The translations under genes were made by a program, and so were the position numbers. A DNA stretch of 64,000 nt from Bugula neritina (taxonomy: Eukaryota > Bryozoa > Gymnolaemata > Cheilostomatida > Bugulidae): NCBI GenBank assembly GCA_964035545.1, contig OZ037770.1, forward strand, positions 11,522,463-11,586,462, read 5' to 3'. Positions 46,538 through 58,200 of the stretch are shown here, piece by piece; the stretch's first letter is position 1; each line of letters starts with the position of its first letter. Under the pieces are notes generated by a model. It was not told where the DNA came from. It worked only from the letters and a program-made list of their open reading frames with translations, and did not search any database.

Positions 46538-47768
46538 ACTCTAAACATGACATGGTTAATCTAGATGACTTAATCAAAGAGCTTATCAATATAGATGATC
46601 TTCTCACCACTGAAGACAAGATGTCTGTTTTCTTCAAACACCTTTCTAAAACTGTGGCAGACTTTGATAATGAGACGGAGGAATTGCTGAATATTCTTCA
46701 TACACAGCGAGATGAACAGGTTCTGTGTTTATAGAAAATACTTTGTGTTACTCTGTAATCTACATTCTGTAGTCAGGTGTTAGTAAAACATTGCAATACT
46801 AATACTTAAGAGTAACAGCTAGGTAACTAGCTACTATCTGTGTGAAGTATACCACTATTTTTTGTTTAAGGATTTAGGAGTGTTATGCGAAATTACCTAT
46901 GATGTTTTTTGATCTAATTCTGAAACACTTTCTCGAATATGTTGTCCACTTTCTACAATGTGCTGATACAATGTATGATGTAGTTGACTGAAGTGAGACT
47001 AAAGTATGAGAAACTGGAGAAAGAATTCTTAGCTAGTAGAAAGAAGACTAAAGAGGAATTGAACAGATACATGGAGAGAGAAGTTGGAACTGTTTTGTCT
47101 CAACTGAGTAACAGTAGAATGAAGATAGAAGCTCAACTTAGACAGAGTCACCAGGTGAGCAGTGTTCACCATCTGTTTATGAAATATGTATATAATCTTG
47201 TTTTCTTTCTCCCAATCTCTAATCATTTACTTTCTTCATCCAGCCTTGATCATTTACTTCTTTTACAGCGTCATGGTTTTATGCAAAAGTGTAGACAATC
47301 TGCAAGCTATGACCTCATAGCTGTATAGCTATGACATCATAGCTGTATAGTTATGACATCATGATTATACAATTTTGTCAGCCCAAGTAAAGTTATAGAG
47401 CTTAAAATTTGGCTTAAAGCAAGATCTAAATTTGTGAATGTCACAATTTCCACCTCCAAATTTCACCTTACAACTACACTTTAAAATAGAATATTATGCA
47501 TAGTTTATATTAGTATCTGTTTGTTACCACATTTGTGTTCGGTGTGCACCATATGTATTGTAATTGCGTAACATTATGTAAACATGCACAGCGCTGAGGT
47601 TTCTAATTAAGTGAAGTTATCTCCACATAACTCTGTATGCTGTTTGTTATATACTGTAGGTGGATCTGGTTGAAGGATTTGCAGAGATTAAAGACAGAAT
47701 ACAGAGACTGATATCTGTTGAAATACCTAAACTAGAGTTGTGTGATGCCATGTCTCTAAAGGTCAAAG

Positions 47769-47870
47769 GTTAGTATACTAAACTAGAGCTATGTGATGTC
47801 ATGTCTCTAAAGGTCAAAGGTTAGTATACTAAACTAGAGCTGTGTGATGTCATGTCTCTAAAGATCAAAG
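47769..47870 (+). repeat. Two extra 51-bp donor units after exon 6 of copy 6
   Basis: Units 47769-47819 and 47820-47870. A 20-base piece of another unit (49426-49445) lies beyond the inserted transposon. Confidence 0.85.
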
Positions 47871-47888
47871 GTTAATATACTAGACATG

Positions 47889-49425
47889 CACGGGCTTTCC
47901 ATGTACCGATCTGAGACATGTGCTCAGATCGATCGTTTTTCCATGAGAGTGTCAGATCGATCTCGCGAAATTGCCTCCTCTTAAAGGATTGCTCTATCTT
48001 AGTTTATTACAATCACATTATAATTATGAACTATAATCTAATGTGTATGCAAACAATTGTGACTTTGCAAAGGGATATATGCCTAGAAAACAGCTTTTCA
48101 AAATTCCAATTTTGAGGGAGGTAAAATTTTCAGCCATGAAAAAGAATAGCCTAATACGTGACGTGTGAACGCCAGTAACTATGCTGCACGTGCTAACAAT
48201 AACGCTAGTATTCAAGGTTGCTGAGCTCAGCATCAACCAATCACGCTCAAGCAGTTACAGTGTGCTATATAGGTTAGCTTTGGTGCGCCCGTAATATTGC
48301 ACAATCTGACCTAGTTTAGATCGATCGCAGGCATTCATCCTAAAGAATGCATGTTTTTGCAATGCTTTTTTCTATGCTTACAAGCAAAATATGGCCTAAT
48401 GTTATCACATACATGTTATTTAACATGTCAAAAAACTATAGATTGAGATAATTCACATTTGCACTTCTATAAATATACAAATTACGAGCTGAAAGATCAC
48501 ATCTCACAGTCATATTTCTATAGTTATTCATTTGTATAGTCACGTGACCAGCAGGAATGCTGGCGTTGTTACGTCACACTTCCCAGCTCATTTCAAAATC
48601 GGCGTTTTGGCTGTTACCAATCTACACCCTCAACTTCAACTAACTTTTTCTACCTTTGGTCATATGCTTTTTGTCAATGCATGCTTAGAAAAACACAATA
48701 TTATGTGTGTTTGACCTAAATGGCCATTTATTAGACAAGATAGAGCAATCCTTTAAGTGAAGGATACTTTGAAAGTATAATTTGTTCACCTATTTGAGTG
48801 ATTAAAGCTACTACTGTTGAAAACAAGGTGGTAGTAATCTAAAATTTAATCCTAGCTATAAACTATACGCAGCAAAGCTTTCAGTGTATGGTAATTTGGC
48901 CAATTTAAAATAAATAATTTTAATTTTTTAGCTTGACAGCTTATATAAAATTAATGGCTGTCTTGCAGATTATTAATAAACTTACAGGACTGTTAGGCCT
49001 AAAATTACAAAGAAAATAGCTAATGAAACTAAGTTTTAATAGTCATTTAAATTCAATTTAAATTCTCCCATTTTTTTTACCTTCTGCTGCATATAATTTA
49101 GTTTTCTTAATCATAGTACTGAAAGTCAAAGTTTTGGCATCTGAAAAAGTGGCTATCATAATTATTTAATATTTTGCTTAGTAATTATCAATAAGTTATC
49201 ATTTTTATTAGCAGACAACATTGTAGCACACAGTCCTTTTCTACTTCTCAGATCGATCTAGCGTCTTTCCATGGTCTTATTGACATGAGATCGATCTGAG
49301 TTCGAGCTCCACAGACCGACCAGCTCAGATCGACTGAGATCGATCTTTGGCGTCTTTCCATGGATCGTTCTAGCTGAGATCGATCTGAGATCGGTACATG
49401 GAAAGCCGGTGATGGAAAGCCCGTG
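47889..49425 (-). mobile_element. GATCGATC-rich TIR element in intron 6 of copy 6 (inverted, with nested insertion)
   Basis: The ends are CACGGGCTTTCCATGTACC and the complement, with a second, CACCGG-type end just inside the right border (about 49386-49412), as if two termini were joined. Without its 768-bp nested element it is about 765 bp, like its two relatives, but in the opposite orientation. CATG stands on both sides. The flanks do not rebuild one simple 51-bp unit, so the target duplication is uncertain. Confidence 0.8.
47985..48752. mobile_element. piggyBac-like MITE nested in the element of copy 6
   Basis: A 768-bp insert with perfect 16-bp inverted ends (AGGATTGCTCTATCTT) and TTAA on each side (47981-47984, 48753-48756). 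The uninterrupted TTAA is seen in the relatives (CTTCACTTAAGAGGAGG near 58677). TTAA duplication is diagnostic of piggyBac-type transposition. No transposase is encoded; the longest frame (60 codons) has no recognisable domain. Confidence 0.8.
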
Positions 49426-52400
49426 CATGTTTCTAAAGGTCAAAGGTTAGCATACTAGACTGTAGAATTCTTGTACTAGTGCACTTTTGTTAAAATATTT
49501 AAAATAATCATGTATCTGCATTGCATCTGATAAGTGCTCTTCATGTGTGTGCAACTGCTGGTTAGAAAATTTGAATATCCGTTGAAATAGCCCTGTGTGT
49601 AGGTTTACTCAAAGTTTCTATTAATAGAATTTATTCACATACTTACTTTTATATGACATACATATTTTATATACATACCCACTTACATATAAGTATACAC
49701 ACGTACACACATATTCACATGTATATTGTAGAAGAGAAGAGAGACATAGAAATAGACTTGGTTCCTGCAGCAGACATGTTTATTAGCTTAGATCAAGGAA
49801 TGACAACTCCTACTCTTCCTAAATCTCTCAAACTCATACAGTCTGTTGATGTTTCTAGTTACTGTTGGTCTGTCTGTAAATATGATGGCAACGCTTATGT
49901 AGGGCTGAGTGCAGGGATAGACAGAATAGATGAGAGTTTCAGTGTTTCCAAGTCTTTTGCTTCTTTTACCAACTCAGTAGTTGGAGTCACAGTACATAAG
50001 AACAAGCTGTATGCTGTAGAGCTTATCAGCAGAACTAATTGGGTGGTACATGTGTATGATCTTACTGGGAAACAGGTGACCAGCTGGTCTCACCATGATA
50101 ATTGTTGGGGTATAAACAAACTTGCTATTGTTAATGCTCAGATAGTAGTTCCTGATAGACACAGTAAAAGACTTACAATCTACTCTCTTACTGGGGAGGT
50201 AATTAAACATGTCCCCTGCCCTCTACTCAGTAGTCTCACGGTAGCAATATGTGCAGCAGACAGACATTGTGTAGTAGTTTCTGACTGGGGTTCTTCTCAA
50301 GTATTTAAATTAGACTTGACAACAGAGAAAGTCATCTGGACATGCAAGGATGTATCTAAACCACTAGGTGTGACCTGCTATAGAAGTAAATATATTCTTG
50401 TGAATAACAGCAGCATTAAAACCACCATCTGGATACTGGATTTGGAGACAGCTTAGTTTTACATTGGTTAGTTAACTACTGTTAGCAATATATTAGTATT
50501 TCTCACAGTCTCACACTATAAAATATACTATGCTAAGTACTAGTGATGACACACTAATACATCATTTCCTGTTACAGGTACACAACTGTCCAAAGTAGAA
50601 GATCCAACTGATAGAGCTGAGAGTACTGTGTATGATCTTCATGTGTATAAAGACACTCTGATTGTACCTAGATGTAATGAGAAGAAAGTTCTGTTTTACC
50701 AGCTAAACTAAACAGGTGTGTGACAGGATATTATTCCATATTGTGGTACATTTATTATATTGTTTATCACACTAGACTCTGTTTGAATACATTTGGTGCT
50801 CAACTCTGTGTTTTCTACTAATGTACATATTTGTAATGATATGTCTGAGATGTACAACTTCTACATATACACTGTGTCTGTTATTTCTAGATGATTCTCA
50901 AAGTTGACTCTGTGGACTGAGTTCTTCAACACAGAGCTATGATACAGTGTGGAAGGCTGTATGACGTCCCAGTAACTAACTTATGCACCTTAATATGACT
51001 AATTTCAAGTAATAATTTTTTTTCCACTTGTACCAAGCCTCTTCCACACAACCTGCAAGACTTCACGGTATTAACTAGCCTGTAACTTTTTATATATCTA
51101 ACATGATTTGCATTGAATGGTCATGTAGAGATCAATGTATTTATAATGGTAACTCTAAGTCTACATTTCCTACAGCCTGAAATACTATTACATCACAATG
51201 TTTATTGTTTATTATCAAATATCAACCACTACTACTACATTAATTTTGCTGTTGAAAAGTTGTGTATTTTGACTGATGGCCATAATACATGATTTATTAC
51301 TTGATTTTTGTCTACACAAGAATTACCTCCATATTGCTAATTAGATTGTATGTTTCAATTTGATTTTTATTTTCTTTAAATATTCTGTGAAATAAATTGC
51401 CTTTTTTTGTAGGCTATAAATATTCTTGATTGGATCTCTGAATGCAATATCACAGAGTTATGTAATAGTTGACTGTATGGTTGTTTTACAGGAAGTTTTG
51501 AAACATTACATGCCATGGCATCCTTGTTCGGAAACCGATTTAGGCAGCAAAAAGTTTGGGGTCACTGAGTGTATTTGCCAAGGACTTCTCGAGTTTGGGT
51601 ATGGACCTCGAAGGATATTGTTCACTGTACATTGAACTCAGTGACCTTGAACTTTGTGCTGCCCTTAACCATAATTTATTAATTCTAACCATAGTGCATA
51701 GTTTACTACATAGTTATGACCTATACTAGAGGTGTCCAAATTCAGGCACCAAAGCTACAGGTGATGCTTAACCTTTAAACCATGATACTGTAAAAGTGTC
51801 TAATTTCAATCACAACAGGTCTGTGTGGGCCAACTAATATCTGTTTGTAAACCAAGTAGTGATTAGAAGCAGTAAAAGTTAGGATATAGTTACTTCCTGT
51901 TTAAACCCGGTTTCCAATAGCAACAATGTTACATGAATATCAGTCATGTATTGTGAGGGTACACGAAACCTGTATAAGTGTAGTTGTAAAGTAATTACTA
52001 ATGTGGCAGTAGCACATAGTATTGGACAGTCTCTGATATATTAGTAACATCTTTGAGTTGCTACACCTGACTTCTCCATATGGTTATCTGTAAGATTTTT
52101 TAACCTCAGGTCTAGCCTACTGACAATTTGTAGGACTTTTGGTTTGAGTGACAGTTTGAGATCCTTGAGTGGCAACAAAACCATCATAATCATTTGATTG
52201 GCTGTGTTAGAATAATAGTCAAAATGATTAATTATTCCAAGATATTCTATAAACAGTGAATAAATTAATAAATTGAAGTGGTTACAGCTACTAATAGCAA
52301 AATATTTTACTATAAATCACCATGCCGTATTCCTGCAATAACATTTACAGAATTTATATTCTGTGTAAAGTATAATATAAACAATGTAGCAGCCTGTTAT

Positions 52401-53579
52401 ATAGAGATGCTTGGATATTCTTGCTGAGGTTATGTTCAAGTTTATTGGCTCAGCACTTCGGTTTGTAAGAAGGTTGTTTTATTACATTCCCAGACAGTAT
52501 TTCACATTCTGTCGAATTTGAAGTAACTACACAGTGTAACTGTACCAAGTATTCACAACTGTTTCCTGTGAAGAGAATAATCACATTGTGATAAGAAGTG
52601 AGACTGGTATATCACTAAATACACCTAACAGGACTATAATTTTATAATGATGCTGGATATAAATAACTCAGACATCCTCTGTGGGGAGACAACACCCTGT
52701 ATTATAAACTCATGATCTTTCTGACAGCATATCTTAGTGCTGATGCACTTTTTGCTATATTGACGTCTGTATTCTGTTTCATTTGTATCTCAAAGAGTTG
52801 GATTTAATTTTGAATGCAGAAAGTTATGTATAGCAGGCTGCAATAAAGCTTAATGACGCAGTGGCTGATTTATGTACATTTTTTATATACATGCATTTCA
52901 ACCAATTACTATACTATTATTTATTACAGCAGATATCGAAGCTACAATAGATCATGACAATTGTTTTATTATAGATAAAATTAAACCTAATTAGCCAAAT
53001 AAATGATAGACCAAGACCATTTTCATCACAGAAATATTAGTGCTTTCAAGGTTGAAAAAATTGAGTATACTTACGAAGATAAAGGGCATGGTAACATACA
53101 CAACATATAGTTTGTTGGCCTTTAAACTGCATATCTAGAAACCAGATCACAATATAATACTACATCTACACTAGTTTGAACACAACTTTATAGTTTATAT
53201 GCATATATATTGAAAGGTTAAATTCCACGCCCATTTCTATATATCCATCCATATTCCAATTAATATTATTCTTCCCAATAATTGTGGAGTAATTCATCTA
53301 TACTTTAAAGTTTAAAACCCAGTTCTCATTTATAAACAGTTAAGAGTCACTATTTAAGAAACAGTTGTAGTCTGTATTGGTTAGTAGTGTCATAGCTGCT
53401 CCACTGCTAGTACAAACAGAAGCTGCACTCAAACCCAAAATTGCCAACATGGTGACAACTAGTCCCTTTGTTTTAAGGGCTGTCACATGGATATCCAATG
53501 TAAAGCATAAAAGTGAGATTCATGAAATGATGGGTGAACAAAAATGGCATGTGAAGCTTTCACAGCACATTATAACATA

Positions 53580-53778
53580 CAGTGCTCCCTCTGTATCTCA
53601 CTAAGCGACAGGTGTAAAACCTCAACTCGTGATATATTAGAATGCCAGATTCAACTCACGGATCATTTGAAATTGGTGATTAGGTTCCCATACACACATA
53701 CATCAGCCACAAAGCAGGGTCCAAGCTGTTCTCGTGACCTATAGAAATTCGTGAGAAAGAGGTCCTTGAGATCCACTG
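53580..53778 (+). mobile_element. Pogo-like MITE (199 bp)
   Basis: Same ends as 27585-27783, with TA at the right and TA before the left CAGTG. Confidence 0.55.
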
Positions 53779-53895
53779 TATCAAATACTATCTATTAGGC
53801 ACAGGTTTTGTTTGGAAAGATAACTCTGAAGGAGGAACCGATACGCTAATGATGCTGCAACGCTCATCAATAGTGTTATTACTGCGTGCGTTAGT

Positions 53896-53907
53896 GGGGA
53901 ATTCCCC
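53896..53907. promoter_or_regulatory. GGGGAATTCCCC palindrome upstream of copy 7
   Basis: Unchanged counterpart of 12953-12964, 1.3 kb before the ATG of copy 7. Confidence 0.35.
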
Positions 53908-54137
53908 CAGTCCAGGGTAAGCGTTATTTTAATCCCGCATCTGCGCAGAAAGGTCTAACACTAACGGGAACTATAAGTAGTTCCATAGGTCTTCCGTGAC
54001 GAGGTGAAGTTTGCCCCATTAATTGTTTACCAACAGCAATAACTGTAAGTGTTAGCAAACTTGAAAGCGATGTTGATTGTTTTCAAATTTTAGTTTTAAA
54101 GTCAACTTATTGTAGTTCTATTATCTCTAGTTTCGGA

Positions 54138-54300
54138 TAGTTATGCTGATAGTGACACTCATAGTCATACTCATAGAGTGATAGTCATACTGATACTCAT
54201 ACTCATAGTCATGCTGATACTCATACTCATACTGTTTCACACAGTCTCACTCACTTGGCTCATAGTGATAGCCAGTGACAGTCACACTGACACTCACTTA
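54138..54300 (+). repeat. Degenerate TCATAC/TCATAG hexamer repeat
   Basis: Counterpart of 13193-13320 before copy 7. Confidence 0.75.
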
Positions 54301-55202
54301 CAGTACCACGCTTAGTCTTGCTGTCACACTCACTGCCACAGTGTTTTGATAATGACAATCGCAATGATTATGATAACATTTCTCATCATCAGCAACTGCA
54401 AGATACTTGTGATTTAGTTACTATTTGTCAGTCTCATGATCATCTTCATCTTGAGTTTGTACTTTACGTTCTCATGATGATGATGCTGGTTATCATAGTC
54501 ATAATCATAATGATGTTGAAGTTTAAATTATCAAATGATACAAATTAAAGTATTAGTAAAGCATATGTTTTGTAATTTTATAAAACTGCTCAACAGAACT
54601 TATTAAACTTACAGGCCTCTGCTGTAGACCGTAGAGGTAGATGTAGTAACAGAAGTGTTAGAAACCACATATATTTATAACCATTTACAATATAATAATT
54701 CCAATTTCTCCGCATTCTATTAAATGTCAATAAAATGCATCATTTTTTGGAACATTGAGTGAATTGCAAGGAAAATCTAATTCAAGAACCTTCATAATTT
54801 TTTTGGCTACAAGTCCCAATTCTTAGAATAATTATTAAGAAAATTCCTCTTGTTACTAATTGATTTATGATTTATTATTTAATAGCTCTGGACAATTATC
54901 TGCAGGTACTGCAGTACACAAGTGTGCATTTACATCTTGGTATTACAATGTATAGTTTATTATACAGAAAGGGTTCATTATTAAAAAAATCATTTTTAAG
55001 TGTTACACAGTGCTTCAAATGCATTATCTCTGCACTGCAGTTTTATAGTTGAGTCACATTATAGAATGTTTAAATTCATTTATTAGTGAGTCAGAAAAGC
55101 CACAAACATAAACTACTAAATTCTCTCATTACAGTAAACTACATGGGATCTGAATACACTTTATAATATTTTCTCCTGTTTTATAATATAGAGTTGAGTG
55201 AA

Positions 55203-58200
55203 ATGGCTGCAGCAGAAGAAGTTGAGTGTGGATTCTGTTTACTAAAAGAAGGTTTAGAGAATCCCAAGTGTCTACCATGTGGTCATGTACACTGTTTACT
55301 GTGTCTTACTCGTAATGTTGATGTGAATGACATGATCAGGTGTCCCTGGTGTAGGTAAGTTAGTTTTGTATAGACAGAGCTGAGACATACTGTTGGTAAA
55401 GAGTTAATTATTTACATCAGCTGTTTTACCTTATACTAAACTAAACTTTTATATTTTTCTGTTATAATATAGTTTCAATAGTTATGTGTCTTGTCATAGA
55501 GAAGTGTTTGATGAGAGAGTGGAAAGTCTTCCATCCGCTGATGTAGCAGACAACTCCGTATCATGTGACGTCTGCACTAAAAAGGGACTGAAGAAAGTAC
55601 CAGCAGTTATATACTGTACTGTGTGCCGTAAACTCTTCTGCAGAAAACATGATGAGGTGATACTTTCATTAAATACTTCTTCAGTTGATGTTCAACACTG
55701 CATACTCTAACTCAGCCTCTGATTACATATTGTTGTACTTGAATGTTGATTTATAAGAAAGCACTGAGAGATCATGTTTCACTTTTATCTGTTTTATCTG
55801 CTCTCATGTAAACTGCACATTTATTTTTAGACTTTGTGTTAGTGAGAATTTTTATGCTCCTATAAATATTTGTAAATGTTTATATCACGTATTTGTAAGT
55901 TTCGTTTCTTTTCCACTATATGGATAGTGGAGTTATATTTCTCAGTAAATAAATATTCTGTTATATTTAGTCACATGATGAAACTGGAGATGACCACCAG
56001 AAGATGACCATATCTGACTACAGAATACAAGCCAAGAGACTGGAGAAAAGAATTTGTCCCAAACACACAGCATATCCTTACATACAAGGATGCAGAGCTT
56101 GTGTTCAGTTATTCTGTATGCAGTGCACATCTCAGACTAACTTTTGTGTTGGAGGTAAAAGAATCTACTGAAAGTTATTTGCTAAACGTTGGGAAATTTG
56201 ACAAACTATATTACTTACCTCAGTAACTCTTGTAATAAAGCTGCCTCCTCTAGGAACCAAACTTCGGTCCTCCAACTAGCAAGCTAACGCGCTACTCATT
56301 ACACTATGAGGGCTACTAGGGTATCACAACACTATAAATCTGAAGCTAGTATAGAGAAATGGTTTACTAACTTTACTTATAGTAGAATTATCTAACTCGT
56401 TATTTTTAAACTAGAGATTCAGCAGTAGGCAAATAATTTTTAAATTATAAAATGTAGTCAATTGAACATTTAAAATAAAAATTAGAAATAATGAATGTAG
56501 GACAATAGTAAGACATTTATGATGATATATATTAATAATTATTTTATGTAGCTAGTATTATGTCTATTAGTATAGATAAAAACCCCTCATTTCGTCAAGT
56601 CCGCACATTTAATGCAAAAGCTGTACAAATAGTGGTTATGAGTGCTGTATTCCGTCAAATCTGAGTGAATTTTTGTAAATTCAAATGTCACTCACTTATA
56701 CAGCCTGTCTAAGCTTTGTCACGATTTTGCCACGGTGAAGTTTAGTTTTTATTTTCATTTTAGACTCACCACACCACATGGTTAATCTAGATGATTTAAT
56801 CAAAGAGCTTATCAATATAGATGATCTTCTCACCACTGAAGACAAGATGTCTGCTTTCTCCAAACACCTTTCCAAAACTGTGTCAGACTTTGATAATGAG
56901 ACGGAAGAATTGCTGAATATTCTTCATACACAGCGTGATGAACAGGTTCATGTGTTTATTGAAATACTTTCTGTTACTCTGTAATCTACATTCTGTAGTC
57001 AGGTGTTAGTAAAACATTACAATACTAATACTTAAGAGTAACAGCTAGCTAACTAGTTACTATTCTGTGTTTATTAACTCAATTTTGGAAAACTTTTTCT
57101 AATAAGTTGTCAATATTCTACAATGTGATGATACAATGTATGATGCAGTTAACTGAAGTGAGACTAAAGTATGAGAAACTGGAGAAGGAATTCTTAGCTA
57201 GTAGAAAGAAGACTAAAGAGGAACTGAACAGATACATGGAGAGAGAAGTTGAAACTGTTTTGTCTCAACTGAGTAACAGTAGAATGAAGGTAGAAGCTCA
57301 ACTTAGACAAAACCATCAGGTGATCAGTGTTCACTATATGTTAGCATAAGAAATTTAGGCTATGTCTTTTGTGTGAATCTTTAATAATGCACTAGCATGC
57401 TGTATATGCATGAAATGCGTTGAAAATTAAAGGAAATAATGTAAGACTCACGTTGACCATCTCCATGCCTAATTATTTATATTCGTTTTAGCTCTATAGT
57501 TGTGTGCTTACAAACTTCAATGTCTTCCAATATGGTGGGTAAAAGAATTGTTTTAAAGTTGTATTGTTCTAAATTTGTGAAATTCACAACTTTCACCAAA
57601 ATCGATATGTTCCTAAATAGTAGGTATACTAACTATAGTATATCTAAATAGTTGATTTGGTGCAATATGCTTGTACCAGGCACACCAAGCTTTTTACCCA
57701 TTTGTTACTTTATTGGAACTGTCGCACAAAAGATTAGGAAGTTCTCACTAAAAAGACTGTTTTTTAGTCCCACTGACCAATACTATGCTTGTTCACTGCA
57801 GGTAGATCTGGTTGAAGGATTTGCAGAGATTAAAGAGAGAATACAGAGACTGATATCTGTTGAGATACCTGAACTAGAGCTGTGTGACGTCATGTCTCTA
57901 AAGGTCAAAGGTCAGTATACTAAACTAGAGTTGTATGATGTCATGTCTCTAAAGGTCAAAGGTTAGTATACTGGACTAGAGCTGTGTGATGTCATGTCTG
58001 TAAAGGTCAAAGGTTAGTATACTAACACCGGCTTTCCATGTACCGATCTCAGATCGATCTTAGCGAGATCGATCCATGGAAAGACTCCAAAGATCGATCT
58101 CCGTCGATCTGAGCTGGTCGGTCTGTAGAGCTCGAACTCAGATCGATCTCATGTCAATAAGACCATGGAAAGACGCCGGATCGATCTGAGAAGTAGAAAA

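Larger units (their letters stand above)
44816..50711 (+). pseudogene. TRIM-like copy 6: intron 7 donor lost, propeller lacks blade 6
   Basis: Coding exons: 44816-44967, 45115-45271, 45443-45626, 46538-46719, 46984-47154, 47660-47768, then 49732 onward. The base after ACAG is C at 50452, where all other copies have the G of the GT donor, so intron 7 cannot be removed normally. Translation runs into TAG at 50454-50456 (559 residues ending in ETA). Using GC one base earlier would shift the frame and also stop soon. Exon 8 (50578-50711) is itself intact but unreachable, so the sixth blade is missing. RING residue 27 is Ser instead of Gly (CLPCSHVHC); the zinc ligands are kept. Intron 3 is unlike those of its sisters, and intron 6 holds a 1.5-kb transposon. 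Blade-entry residues: W; NSVV; NCWGI; SLTV; KPLG. It may be a recent pseudogene or may encode a five-blade protein. Confidence 0.8.
50712..55202 (+). other. Type A spacer between copies 6 and 7
   Basis: The first part to about 51300 is nearly identical to the 3' flank of copy 4. It contains a likely 3' UTR intron (50716-50890), the non-coding block (here the frame seen at 11157 is broken by small insertions near 52700-52850), a pogo-like MITE, the GGGGAATTCCCC palindrome, the TCATAC-type repeat and conserved upstream sequence. Confidence 0.6.
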
